The notes beneath the pieces are model-generated. The model ran no database searches, was not told where the DNA came from, and saw only the letters and a list, made by a program, of their open reading frames with translations. Shown here piece by piece: positions 33,511 to 48,378 of a stretch of 64,000 bases of DNA. Both the position numbers and the translations under genes were made by a program. Position 1 is the first letter of the stretch. Every line of letters begins with the position of its first letter. Origin of the DNA: Haliangium sp050303215 (GTDB taxonomy: Bacteria; Myxococcota_A; Polyangia; Haliangiales; Haliangiaceae); the NCBI RefSeq assembly GCF_050303215.1, contig NZ_JBNLBH010000052.1, forward strand, positions 73,727 to 137,726, given 5' to 3'.

Positions 33511-33537
33511 CTGTACGGAGATGGTACAGTTCTGTAC
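33511..33537. promoter_or_regulatory. Operator-like array of three CTGTAC/GTACAG hexamers
   Basis: CTGTAC (33511-33516), GTACAG (33524-33529) and CTGTAC (33532-33537) form two overlapping inverted repeats with spacers of 7 and 2 bases. They lie in an AT-richer 288-base gap (33368-33655) upstream of the acidic lipoprotein gene. The arrangement looks like a binding site for a dimeric repressor. Confidence 0.5.
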
Positions 33538-33560
33538 TGCACGCTCTTTGCACATCGATG

Positions 33561-33570
33561 GGTGTACACC
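33561..33570. promoter_or_regulatory. 10-bp perfect palindrome
   Basis: GGTGTACACC is a perfect palindrome 24 bases after the CTGTAC/GTACAG array and shares its GTAC core. It may be a further operator half-site pair for the same regulator. Confidence 0.35.
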
Positions 33571-33655
33571 ATGTAAAATCGGCGAGTTACAGGTGGCACG
33601 AGAGCTGCTTTGAGTAGGGGCATCCACCGTGCCTCTCACCCCTGGAGCCTCACGT

Positions 33656-34282
33656 ATGAACACTTCCCGCCTCTACCTCATCGCCCTCATCGCCGCCATC
33701 TTCGCCGCCGCCGGCTGCGCCGCTGACGAGACCGGCTCCAAGCGCCTCGGCATCCAATGCTACGACACCGGCAGCGGCCGCGCCTGCGTGGACGCGTTCA
33801 GCGACGTGCTCGCCGACGACGCCGTGGACGTGGACGGCGACGGTCAGGTCGACACCTATGTCTGTGGCGACGTGCCCTCCGACTCCGACTCGGACGAGGG
33901 CCAGGGCGGGACCGAAGACTCCGATGACGATGACGGCGACGACGCCGACGACACCGCCGCTGTCAGCGCCGGGCTGCTCGGCCATGGCGGCGACTACGAG
34001 GACGACGGCAGCGAAGACACGCTCTGCGACGGCGACAACTCCGGCCCCGGCAACGACGCCGAGCAGTGCGACGGCGACGACTCCAGCCACGGTGACGACG
34101 ACGCCGACAGCGACTCGGACAGCGAGTCCGACAGCGAGTCCGACAGCGACTGCGGCGTCTCGGACGCCGACGACGCCGACTCGGACAGCGAGTCCGACCT
34201 CGACGGCGACGGCGACGGCGTGCCCGACGAGCTCGACTGCGACTGCGTCCCGGCGCCCGCGACCGAGATCATCGTCCAGTAG
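33656..34282 (+). CDS. Highly acidic Ser-Asp-rich lipoprotein
   Basis: A 208-residue lipoprotein (lipobox AAAGC) whose mature part is dominated by Asp, Ser, Glu and Gly, with SDSDSESDSESDSD-type runs and DGDGDGVPDELDCD. The second motif resembles calcium-binding thrombospondin type-3/EF-like loops. Ten or so cysteines are spread through it. A surface calcium-binding or biomineral-like acidic protein is plausible. It is 14 bases upstream of a CotH-kinase fusion gene; CotH enzymes phosphorylate Ser residues in acidic spore-coat proteins, so this Ser-Asp-rich protein is an attractive substrate. That link is inference. Confidence 0.8.
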   Translation: MNTSRLYLIALIAAIFAAAGCAADETGSKRLGIQCYDTGSGRACVDAFSDVLADDAVDVDGDGQVDTYVCGDVPSDSDSDEGQGGTEDSDDDDGDDADDTAAVSAGLLGHGGDYEDDGSEDTLCDGDNSGPGNDAEQCDGDDSSHGDDDADSDSDSESDSESDSDCGVSDADDADSDSESDLDGDGDGVPDELDCDCVPAPATEIIVQ

Positions 34283-34296
34283 CCCCCGCACCGATT

Positions 34297-36054
34297 ATGT
34301 TTGGCAGGTACAGCCCACGCTCGCCCTCGCTCGTCGATCGTAGAGTCCTCCTCGTTCTCCTACTGCCAGCAGCGGTGAACGCGGGCGCCGTGGGTTGTAC
34401 CTGCCGTCCATCATCATCCCCCGAGGCCGCGCCGCCGGCCCCGGGGATGAGCCCGTTGTACGCCCTGGAAGAGATCCCGACCTTCCGCATCAGCGTCGAC
34501 GACGAGGCCCTGGCCAAGCTGAAGGACGAGCCGCGCAAGTACGTGCACGCCGAGGTCGAGCGTCAGGGCCAACGCTTTCACGACGTGGCCCTCCGGCTCA
34601 AGGGCCACCGCAGCATGCGCCCCATCGACGACAAGCCGTCGTTCAAGCTCCGCTTCGACAAGTACGTGGATGGGGGCCGCTTCCTGGGCCAACGCCAGCT
34701 CACGCTCAACAACCTGGTCGAGGACCCGACCATGATGCGCGAGGTGCTGGGCTACCGGCTGTATCGCGCCATGGGCGTGCCCGCCCCCGACGTCGGCTAC
34801 GCCGAGATCGAGCTCAACGGTCAGCCCTACGGGCTGTACACCGTGGTCGAGGCCGCCGACGAGCAGTTCCTGACCCGGCAGTTCGAGGACGACAGCGGGG
34901 GGCTGTACGAGGGCGAGTACGGCTGCGATCTGTTCCCCGAGGACGTCGACGGCTTCGACCGCGACAGCGGAAGCGACAAGCAGCGCGCGGACCTGAGCGC
35001 CCTGGCCGCCAAGACCCAGGGCCCGGCCGAGGGCTTGTTCGGCCCCGAGGGCGCGCTCGCGCTCGAGCCGTTCCTGGCCTACCTGGCCGTGAGCACCTTC
35101 CTGGGCGACTTCGACGGCTACCGCCACGCCCACAACTACCGCCTGTACCACGAGCCCAGCCTCGACCGCTGGTACTTCCTGCCCTGGGGCATCGACCGCA
35201 CCTTCAAGAAGCACCTGCCGCTGTACGACAGCCAGGGCCTGTTGGCCAAGCGCTGCTTCGCCGACCGCGACTGCCGGGTGGCGTACCTGCGCACCATGCG
35301 GGCCGTGATCGAGGCCTTCGAGGCCCTGCGCCTCGAGGAAGGCGTGCGCGTGGTCGGCACCATCATCGACGACGCGGCCCGGCGCGACCCGCGCAAACCG
35401 TACAGCGTGGCCGAGATCCGCGCTGCCCGCCTGGCCATGCTCGACTTCATCCACGAGCGCCCGGCCACGGTCCGGGCCGAGCTCGGCTGCCTCGACTCGG
35501 ACGGCGCCGAGCGCGACGGTGACGGCGATGGCTACGGATGCATGGACTGCGACGACGGCGACCCCGCGATCCACCCCGGCGCGGTCGAGGCCTGCGACGG
35601 GATCGACAACGACTGCACCGGCCTGGCCGACGACGCCGCGATGTGCGAGTGCCCCGCGGTGACCATCACCAGCGGCGACGGCGACGAGGCCAGCGAGGGC
35701 GACGGCGCGGTGTTCTACCTCTGTGACCTGCCCATGCCGTGGACCGAGGCGGCCGCGTTCTGCGCCGCCCAGGGCCACACCCTGGCCTATATCGACGACG
35801 CCGAGCAATCCCGGCGCCTGTACCGGGCCGCGCGCGCCAAGAATCCCGACCGGTGGTGGATCGGCCTGTCCGACCGGGCCCAGGAAGAGCGCTTCGTGTG
35901 GCCCGACGGCAGCGAGCCCGCGTCCCTGAACTGGGCCCGGGGCGAGCCCGATAACGACGCCTGCAACCAGGACTGCGCCGCGCTCAAGAAGGGCGCCGGC
36001 GGCAAGTGGCACGACACTCACTGCGGTCAGCATCGGCCGTTCGTGTGCCGCTAG
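34297..36054 (+). CDS. CotH kinase-MopE-like-C-type lectin fusion lipoprotein
   Basis: A 585-residue lipoprotein (lipobox AGAVGC). Residues about 60-390 are a CotH-type kinase: ALRLKGHRSMR, KPSFKLRFDKY, LNNLVEDPTMMRE, the YGLYTVVE strand and WYFLPWGIDRTF. Next is a Cys/Asp-rich metal-binding segment of the MopE type (DGYGCMDCDDGDPAIHPGAV, ACDGIDNDCTG). The C-terminal 120 residues are a C-type lectin fold ending WHDTHCGQHRPFVCR, with WIGLSDRAQ and a GEPDND calcium/sugar site. CotH proteins are secreted kinases. The lectin could target it to a surface glycan. It probably shares a transcript with the acidic lipoprotein gene just upstream. Confidence 0.9.
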   Translation: MFGRYSPRSPSLVDRRVLLVLLLPAAVNAGAVGCTCRPSSSPEAAPPAPGMSPLYALEEIPTFRISVDDEALAKLKDEPRKYVHAEVERQGQRFHDVALRLKGHRSMRPIDDKPSFKLRFDKYVDGGRFLGQRQLTLNNLVEDPTMMREVLGYRLYRAMGVPAPDVGYAEIELNGQPYGLYTVVEAADEQFLTRQFEDDSGGLYEGEYGCDLFPEDVDGFDRDSGSDKQRADLSALAAKTQGPAEGLFGPEGALALEPFLAYLAVSTFLGDFDGYRHAHNYRLYHEPSLDRWYFLPWGIDRTFKKHLPLYDSQGLLAKRCFADRDCRVAYLRTMRAVIEAFEALRLEEGVRVVGTIIDDAARRDPRKPYSVAEIRAARLAMLDFIHERPATVRAELGCLDSDGAERDGDGDGYGCMDCDDGDPAIHPGAVEACDGIDNDCTGLADDAAMCECPAVTITSGDGDEASEGDGAVFYLCDLPMPWTEAAAFCAAQGHTLAYIDDAEQSRRLYRAARAKNPDRWWIGLSDRAQEERFVWPDGSEPASLNWARGEPDNDACNQDCAALKKGAGGKWHDTHCGQHRPFVCR

Positions 36055-36081
36055 CAGGCTGCCGAAGGGCTCATCCCGACC

Positions 36082-37959
<1,878 letters not shown>

Positions 37960-37972
37960 CTCGGCCCCGACC

Positions 37973-39079
37973 TCAGCGCTGGATGATCGCGTTGCGGATG
38001 TCCTTGAAGGTCACCGCCACCAGCACCATCAGCAGCAGCATGATGCCCACCATATGCACCGTGGCCTCGATCTTGGGGTTGGCTCGCCGGCGGGTCGCCA
38101 TCTCGTAGACCAAGAACACCAGCCGGCCGCCGTCCAGGGCCGGCACCGGCAGCAGGTTGAACAGGCCGATGAGCACGTTGAGCAACACCAGCATCTGGAT
38201 CGCCCGGATCCAGCCCTGAGTGAGCGACTCCTTGACCGCGATGGCAATGCCGACCGGGCCGGTCAGTTCGACCTCGGCCTCGCCGAAGATGGCGTCGTAG
38301 AGGCCACCGAGGGCCTCCCGCGTGACCTGCCACGGGAACACGATCGCGTGCCCGAGGGCGTTGACGACCCCGACGTCGACCCGCTCGGCCTCGCCGGACA
38401 GGATAATACCGAGCCGATACAGCGGCTCGCCGGTGGCGGGGTCGGTCAGATTGGCGTCGGCGCGGGCGGCGATGTCGAAGCTCAGCTCTTGACCGTCGCG
38501 CAGCACCGTGACCGTCATGGGCGCGCCCTTGGAGTCGTGGACCATCTGTCCGAGCGAATACGGGGAGGGCTCGCCTTCGAGGGCGAAGTACACCGCCACC
38601 GGCTCGGCGTCGCCGGCGCGCTGGATCGAGACGATGCGGTCACCGGGCTCGAGCTTGCCGCGGGCGTCGAAGCCATCGGACACCTCGCCCACGTTGATCC
38701 ACACCGTCCCGCTCTCGACCCCGGCCACGGAGAACAAGAACGCCGCCAGCACGATGGCGAACACATAGTTGGCGCCGGGCCCGGCGAAGATGGCCAGGAA
38801 GCGCTGCCACGCCGGCCGGTTGGGGTAGGCGTAGATGTCGTCGCGATCGACCTCCTCGACCACGTTCATGCCGCGGATCTCGGCGTAGCCGCCGAACAGG
38901 ATCGGCGACAGCTTGAACTCGGTGCCGTTGCGCTCCCAGCGCGCCAACGCGGGGCCAAAGCCGATGCTGAAGCGGTCCACGCGCATCTTGCACCACTTGG
39001 CCACCAGGTAGTGGCCGGCTTCGTGGACCAGGATGAGCGGGACGATGCCCACCAGGATCGCGGCGAGGTAGCCCAACAT
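37973..39079 (-). CDS. rseP: RIP site-2 metalloprotease RseP
   Basis: A 368-residue inner-membrane zinc protease. The first transmembrane helix carries HEAGH. A PDZ domain sits in the middle (GFDARGKLEPGDRIVSIQ). The C-terminal membrane part has NLLPVPALDGGRLVFLV with the third metal ligand. RseP cleaves anti-sigma factors and leftover signal peptides within the membrane. It has one PDZ, where E. coli RseP has two. It is followed by uvrC after 13 bases. Confidence 0.93.
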   Translation of the reverse strand: MLGYLAAILVGIVPLILVHEAGHYLVAKWCKMRVDRFSIGFGPALARWERNGTEFKLSPILFGGYAEIRGMNVVEEVDRDDIYAYPNRPAWQRFLAIFAGPGANYVFAIVLAAFLFSVAGVESGTVWINVGEVSDGFDARGKLEPGDRIVSIQRAGDAEPVAVYFALEGEPSPYSLGQMVHDSKGAPMTVTVLRDGQELSFDIAARADANLTDPATGEPLYRLGIILSGEAERVDVGVVNALGHAIVFPWQVTREALGGLYDAIFGEAEVELTGPVGIAIAVKESLTQGWIRAIQMLVLLNVLIGLFNLLPVPALDGGRLVFLVYEMATRRRANPKIEATVHMVGIMLLLMVLVAVTFKDIRNAIIQR

Positions 39080-39158
39080 TGCTTCGACTATAGCAGCCCG
39101 CCGGAACTCGCGCCGGACTCGGGCGCTGGCGCCGCGGCGGTCTCCAGGCGAGATCGCT

Positions 39159-39770
39159 TCAGTAGGTGAGGCCGTGCGAGAACGCCGCCAGCAGCCGGCG
39201 CAGGGCGCGCGGGGTGCGACGCCAGCCGCGCGGGCTGGGCTCCACCGCCAGACCGCGGGCCCGGGCCTGGTGGACCAGGCGGTAGTGGAAGCGGCCGCCC
39301 AGCCCCTTGAGGCCGTCGAGAGCCGGACCGCTGCGGGCGCGGTGGGCCAGCGCGAAGCGCCCCTCCCGCACCACGACGTCCCGCTCGCCGACGCTGATCT
39401 GTCGGTACGCCTCGTCGAAGGTCGACAGCGGCGCCATCGCGGCCTCGGGCTCGAGCAGCCACAAGATGCGGCCCCGCGCCCGCCGGGCGCCGTACTCGTA
39501 GCCGCGCTCGCGACCGCGACCCGGCGCGCACAGCACCCGCAGGTTGCGCTCGAGCAGGGGGTCCTTGGCCTTCACCAGGGCCAGAATGGCCTGGGAGTTG
39601 TCGCCCGCGTCCTGGTCGATGGCCAGGATCTCGAACTGGAGGCCACGCTCACTCAGGTGTCGGGCCAACCCCTGGACGGCCGCGCCGATGACATCCTCGT
39701 GATCGCCGAAAGGTAAAACGACTGATACATCGAGGTCTCGGCTCTGCAACATTACAGAGAAGCGTAGCAT
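39159..39770 (-). CDS. Family-2-like glycosyltransferase
   Basis: About 203 residues. The N-terminus (VSVVLPFGDHEDVIGAAVQG, FEILAIDQDAGDNSQAIL) is the nucleotide-binding half of a GT-A fold. The usual DxD is not clear: the region reads GRILWLLEPEAAM, so activity is uncertain. It is short compared with typical GT2 enzymes (230-330). There is no membrane helix. The start could be 39770 (after GGAAT) or 39752. It is not closely linked to other sugar genes on the same strand. Confidence 0.7.
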   Translation of the reverse strand: MLRFSVMLQSRDLDVSVVLPFGDHEDVIGAAVQGLARHLSERGLQFEILAIDQDAGDNSQAILALVKAKDPLLERNLRVLCAPGRGRERGYEYGARRARGRILWLLEPEAAMAPLSTFDEAYRQISVGERDVVVREGRFALAHRARSGPALDGLKGLGGRFHYRLVHQARARGLAVEPSPRGWRRTPRALRRLLAAFSHGLTY

Positions 39771-40064
39771 ATTCCATGCCGAAATCCGAACACCCATTCC
39801 GCTGCCGCTGCAAAAAGCCGTGATTCTTCGTCAGGCCGCGCTGCAACGCGGCATACGGGTCTCGAGGTGGGCCATGGGTCGCAGTCGCACGACGAGACGC
39901 GGTGTCTCATGGCGCGTAAACCAGAACCCGACTACGCGCCGCTGCGTACCCGCCTACGCATGTATGTATGCGGACTTCATGACGTTTGCGCGGTTTCCTG
40001 GCAAAACGTGCAGCGCGCCGAGCCGCGGCAACAGGAGCTCTTCGCCGCTCGTAGACCGCCGGGC

Positions 40065-41264
40065 TCAGCCGCTGGACTCGGTGCTGAGGTCCCACAGCCG
40101 CGCGCCCACGCGGGACCAGTCGTGCTGCTCGACCCAGCGGGCGGCGGCGCGGCGCTGGCGCTCGCGGGCGAGGTCGTCGAGCAGGCACGCGGCCAGGGCC
40201 TCGCCCAGGGCCGCGGGGTCATCGGGACGGACCCGCGTGATCACGGCGGCGGGCAGGTCACCGAGGCCGCCGGTGTCGGTCGCGACCACGGCCGTGCCCG
40301 CGGCCATGGCCTCCAGGGCCGCGACCGGGGTGCCTTCGCGGCGCGCCCCCATGGGTCGAGAGGGCAGCACCAGGACGTCGGCCGCGGCCAGAAGTTGGTC
40401 CCGGGCCCGGCCGCGAACCTCTCCGACGAGTTCGACCCGGCAACGCCGGACCTGGGCCGCCCGGGCGCTCAGGGCCGCGCGCAGGGGGCCGTCGCCGGCC
40501 ACGATCACGCGCACCGGGCCGCACGCGGGGGGCAAGCGGTCGGCGGCCGCGAGCAGCAGGTCCACGCCCTTGATAGGAACCAGCCGACCCAAGAACAGCA
40601 CGGTGCGATGAGATCCGGACGGGGACGGGGACGCGCCCGACCCCTGGTCTCCGCGCAGGCGGTCGACGGCGACGCCCATGGGGATGACCCCGGCCCGACG
40701 TCCCAGCGCGTGGGCCAGCCGGGCCGGCGTCACGGCGGCGAGGAAGCGCTCCCGGAGTTCGGCGCTCACGAACGCCAGCCCCGCTCCGCGGGCGTATAGG
40801 GCCGCGGCCATGGGCGTGACCAGGCCCAGCCGGCAGAGCAGGTGGACGTCGCCGGAGTGAGCCACGGCGACCACGGGCAGGCGCCGGCGCTGGCCGAGCA
40901 CGGCCGCGGCGGACGGGACCAGCCAGTGCGCAAAGACTCGCTCCCAGCGCTTGCTCCGGCGCCGCACGGTCGCCCACAGCGCGGCCGTGAACCGCGCGGC
41001 CTGGGCCAGCGCCCGACCCCCGCGGGCGTCGAGGGCCTCGGGAGCGCCGCCGGCGTAGAACAGATCGGCCGGGGCCGGCACGGTGCACACGTGCACATCG
41101 GGCTGCCAAGCGACGTGTTCGACCCCGCCGGGGCCGGCGCCCGCGCACACCACCTCGACCCGATGCCCGGCCCGGCGCAGCCAGTCCACGTGCTCGGCCA
41201 CGAAGCTGCCGGCGGGATCCCCGGGCGCGCGGGGATAGGAGGTGGTCACCACCCCGACCCGCAT
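40065..41264 (-). CDS. GT4-family glycosyltransferase
   Basis: A 399-residue GT-B enzyme. The N-terminal domain begins MRVGVVTTSYPRAPGDPAGS. The C-terminal donor-binding domain has VLFLGRLVPIKGVDLLL, VIVAGDGPLR, and the E-x7-E-like loop in PSRPMGARREGTPVAALEAM. Donor and acceptor are unknown. It starts 3 bases after the end of a GT2 gene, so both belong to one operon that builds or decorates a surface glycan or glycolipid. About 290 bases without a recognised gene (39771-40064) follow it. Confidence 0.9.
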   Translation of the reverse strand: MRVGVVTTSYPRAPGDPAGSFVAEHVDWLRRAGHRVEVVCAGAGPGGVEHVAWQPDVHVCTVPAPADLFYAGGAPEALDARGGRALAQAARFTAALWATVRRRSKRWERVFAHWLVPSAAAVLGQRRRLPVVAVAHSGDVHLLCRLGLVTPMAAALYARGAGLAFVSAELRERFLAAVTPARLAHALGRRAGVIPMGVAVDRLRGDQGSGASPSPSGSHRTVLFLGRLVPIKGVDLLLAAADRLPPACGPVRVIVAGDGPLRAALSARAAQVRRCRVELVGEVRGRARDQLLAAADVLVLPSRPMGARREGTPVAALEAMAAGTAVVATDTGGLGDLPAAVITRVRPDDPAALGEALAACLLDDLARERQRRAAARWVEQHDWSRVGARLWDLSTESSG

Positions 41265-41267
41265 CGC

Positions 41268-42077
<810 letters not shown>

Positions 42078-42299
42078 GACCGAGTCATACGCCGGACGCT
42101 GATCGCGCTCAAGTGGCGGCGCCCCGCTTCGGCGCCGAGACGCGCCCCCGAGGCACCTCATCGGAGCGGGTTCAACGGACCCACCAAGAAGCGGCAGCCC
42201 GATCCCCCACCCCAATGGTTTCGGGCAACTACGTCTTTTCTGTGTACCGCGCGCCAGTGTCAGAGGAACATGCTAGCGTGGCCGGGTTCCAAACAGCAC

Positions 42300-42324
42300 C
42301 ATCCGGACCTTCGACGTCCGGATG
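42300..42324 (+). promoter_or_regulatory. Inverted repeat upstream of ssb
   Basis: CATCCGGAC and GTCCGGATG form a perfect 9-bp inverted repeat with a 7-base spacer, ending 23 bases before the ssb start. It could be an operator or an mRNA hairpin just ahead of the AAGAGGT ribosome site. Confidence 0.5.
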
Positions 42325-42347
42325 CCGATGAGCAAGAGGTCAACACC

Positions 42348-42920
<573 letters not shown>

Positions 42921-42954
42921 CCGCTCCGGTCGCCGCCGGAGGGGGCTCGGCATC

Positions 42955-43779
42955 GTGCTGGCCGCGATCGCGGCGGCCGCGCTGGTGGCCGTGGCCGCGC
43001 TGGTGCACGAGTCGGCCTGGGCCGGACGCTGGCCCAAGCCCGCCGGCGGCCCTTCGGCGAGCGGCGGGCCGGAGGTGGTCTTTACCTTCGACGACGGGCC
43101 GCACTACCAATACACCCGGGTCATCCTCGATGAGCTCCGGCGGCGCAACATCAAGGCCATCTTCTTCTGGGTTGGCCACCGAGTGACCGGGGGCGGGCCG
43201 ATCAAGGCCCACCTGCGCCTGGTCGACCGCGCCGTGCGCGAAGGTCACCTGATCGCCAACCACACCATCAATCACGCCAACCTGTGCCAGGTCGATCGCA
43301 ACCAGGCGGCCCACGAGATCGACGAAAACGGGCGTATCTACGAGAATCTCACCGGGCTGCCCCAGATCTTGTTTCGGTCCCCATACGGCGCGCGCTGCCG
43401 ACAGCTCGTCCGTCTGCTGGAGGAGCGCTCGCTGCAGCACTTCCACTGGGACATCGACCCGCAGGAGTGGGAGCACCACGACACCGAGCTGCTGACGCGC
43501 TACGTCATCGGCAAGCTGTCACACCTCGAAGGCCGGGCGGTGCTGCTCATGCACGACACCAAGCCCAGCTCGGCCCAGGCGCTCCCGCGCATCCTGGACT
43601 GGATCGAGCGCGAGAACGAGGAGCGCCGACGACGCGGCCACAAGCTGCCGATCCGCATCCTCGACGGCGCCGATCTGATGGCCGAGCGCATCGACCCCAC
43701 CCTGCCCCACTGGATCGAGCACACCGGCGAGCACTCGCTCGATGTCGTCGCCGGGGCGCTCGACCGGCTGCTGCCGTAG
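42955..43779 (+). CDS. NodB-type polysaccharide deacetylase
   Basis: A 274-residue exported or membrane-anchored protein from a GTG at 42955, giving a hydrophobic leader (LAAIAAAALVAVAALV). The five NodB motifs are visible: TFDDG with the metal Asp, HTINH with the two His ligands, RSPYG, the WDIDPQEW strand and LLMHD. Likely substrates are peptidoglycan or a poly-N-acetylhexosamine. The GTG lies 35 bases after the ssb stop, behind a GGAGGGGG site that is somewhat distant. An alternative start further in cannot be excluded. Confidence 0.82.
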   Translation: MLAAIAAAALVAVAALVHESAWAGRWPKPAGGPSASGGPEVVFTFDDGPHYQYTRVILDELRRRNIKAIFFWVGHRVTGGGPIKAHLRLVDRAVREGHLIANHTINHANLCQVDRNQAAHEIDENGRIYENLTGLPQILFRSPYGARCRQLVRLLEERSLQHFHWDIDPQEWEHHDTELLTRYVIGKLSHLEGRAVLLMHDTKPSSAQALPRILDWIERENEERRRRGHKLPIRILDGADLMAERIDPTLPHWIEHTGEHSLDVVAGALDRLLP

Positions 43780-43911
43780 CCACGCGGGCCGACCCATCGC
43801 GGCGCCGCCCGGCCAGTGATAGGCTACGAACCTGTAGCGCGTGTCCACCGCGAGCGAGCTTCGACAGCGCGGGGTCACGAGCGATGGGCACCTATCGCCC
43901 GAGGCATCACC

Positions 43912-44918
<1,007 letters not shown>

Positions 44919-44937
<19 letters not shown>

Positions 44938-45530
44938 GCATCGCGCTGGTCGTGGCCGCCCTGGCCGTCCCGGCGGCCATTCGAGCCCAGCCCGCGCCCG
45001 CCGCCGAGGCCGCCGAGGCCGCCGCACCGGCCCCGTTCCCAGCCCTCGAGGACCGCCTCGCCGAGGTCATGAGCCGCCAGGGTGAGGCCTGGCAGGCGCT
45101 CCCGCGCGTGGCCGACGAGGCCCGCGCCGCGGCCATTACCCGCACCCGCGGTCCGGTCCAGGCCTGGGCCTGGGCCGACCCGAGCATGGGCTGCTTCGTC
45201 CTGGCCGTGCGTGTGAGCGGGGGCGGCCCGGGCGTGCACCTGGCCTTGCGCGACAGCTTCGGCGCTGCCGGCGACGATCCGCGCCCGGAGGTGGCCGGGG
45301 CCGAGCTCACCGGGTGGCGGCTCGACCAGGGCACCCCGCTCCGGTCGCGCTTCGACTTCGTCCTGGGCGCGGTCCGCGGCCAGGTCCGCACCGCCGGTGA
45401 CGACGCCACCACCTCTACCCTCGCCTGCTTCTGGTCCGAGCGCGAACCCGCGCTCTCGGCCTACCTCTGCGATCGCCTCGCGCCCGCGCTCGAGGCCGTC
45501 CTCCTGTCCGAACCGAGGCCTACCCCATGA
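44919..45530 (+). CDS. Small exported protein of unknown function
   Basis: About 203 residues from a GTG at 44919 that overlaps the end of astA by 19 bases. The N-terminus (LSIALVVAALAVPAAIRAQ) is a signal peptide. The mature domain mixes helices and strands (QAWAWADPSMGCFVLAVRV, GWRLDQGTPLRSRFDFVLG) and has three cysteines. No family is recognised. Its stop overlaps the ATG of the next gene (ATGA). The start is the least certain part, since GTG 44919 is the only candidate that keeps the whole signal peptide. Confidence 0.6.
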
Positions 45531-46797
45531 CCCGCTCCCCACGCCCCTGGCTGCTCGCCCTGCTCCTGGTCTCGTCGCCGGCGGGCGCGGACGTCGCCCC
45601 GTCGACGCCTGCTCCCGAACCCGCGCGCCCGGCTCCGACCAAGCCGACGATCGCACCCACGGGCGAACCCGCCGCCGCGCCGACGGGCCCGACCCCGGCT
45701 GAGCCCGCCACGCCCGCCGAGGCCGTGCCCTACCGCATCGACGTGCCCTCGGCCTGGACCTCGTCCGACGCCCAAGCCAAGGTGCTCGCGGATGAACTCA
45801 GCAGCGCGCTGCGTGTGGATCCGCCCATGCCCGGGCTGGCGCTGCGCGCGCGCACCCGGATGTGGCGCGGCGACGGCGCCGGCCTGGTGGTGACCTGGCT
45901 GGAGAGCGAGGGCGCGCCCGAGCAGCCCGAAACCGCCGCCCGGGCCCTGCTCGAACACATGCGCGCCACCCCGCGCGACGCCGCCCTGGACCCGGGCGAC
46001 ACCGAGCTCACCGGCTGGCAAGAGCAGGTCAAGGACGGCCGCATCGAAGCCAGCTTGACCTGGCGACACCTGCGCAACCAAACCCAGACCGACTCGCGGG
46101 CCCTGATCTACCGCCGCGCGGCCGGCCAGGTGGCCATCGTCCGCGCCGACTGTGTGACCTCGGACGACGCGACGGCGCGCCAGACCTGCCAGCAGACGCT
46201 GGCCTCGCTGACCCTGCTCCAGTCCGACGCCGATCGCCAGCCACTGGGCCCGCTGCCGCCGGCGCCGGCGCCGGAGCCCGCCGAGGTTGCGCAGACGACG
46301 CCCCCACCAGCCCCCGACGAGCTGCCCCCGACCTCGTCCATGCGCTCCCTGCCGCCCGGCGGCGACGGCATCCTGGTCGCGCAGCCGCCCGCCGAAACCG
46401 ATCACCAGGTGCCGACCTGGCTCTACCTCGTCGGCGGCGCGCTCGTGATCATCGGCATCCTGTGGGCCATGCGTGGGCGCAGTGACGACGAGCCGGAGGA
46501 CGAGGACGACGGAGACGTAGACGACGCCGACGGCGACGACGGCGCGAGAAACGACGACGAGGACAGCGCAGGGGACGGCGACAACGACGTGGGGGACGGC
46601 GACGGCGCACCGGGAGATGACGACGATGCCGACGCGGTAGCGTCGGACGACGACGCCGGGGACGAGGACAACGAGGACGACGATGCCGACGCGGTAGCGT
46701 CGGACGACGACGCCGACGACAGCGACGCCGACGATGATCCCGACCGTGCCCGGGCCGGCCGCGACGGCGAGGCCGGGCGCGATGACAAGGAGCCCGC

Positions 46798-46801
<4 letters not shown>
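45527..46801 (+). CDS. Exported single-pass membrane protein with very acidic cytoplasmic tail
   Basis: A 424-residue protein. A signal peptide (LLALLLVSSPAGA) and a Pro/Ala linker precede a globular extracytoplasmic domain (about 65-230: AVPYRIDVPSAW, SLTLLQSDADRQP). A transmembrane helix follows at about 295-315 (LYLVGGALVIIGILWAM). The last 105 residues are almost only Asp, Glu, Ala and Gly. The gene overlaps its neighbours on both sides by 4 bases. Placed just before a sigma-54 regulator gene it could pass an envelope signal inward, but no known signalling domain is present. Confidence 0.75.
46625..46714. repeat. 33-bp direct repeat in the acidic tail
   Basis: A 33-base unit beginning gatgccgacgcggtagcg is present at 46625-46657 and again, unchanged, at 46682-46714. 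Both are in frame and encode DADAVASDDDA. Confidence 0.85.
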
Positions 46802-48282
<1,481 letters not shown>

Positions 48283-48378
48283 ACCGGCGCGAGAGGCACG
48301 TGTGACCGGTGCTTGGGTAGACGCACTGTCAAACCTGTCCCGCCCGCTCGGAGCGGCCGGGGTCGCGCAGGACCGAGC

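Noticed and set aside
39771..40064. Possible tRNA or small RNA gene in the gap between glycosyltransferase genes
   Set aside because: No cloverleaf or strong hairpin with conserved tRNA bases could be found by eye.
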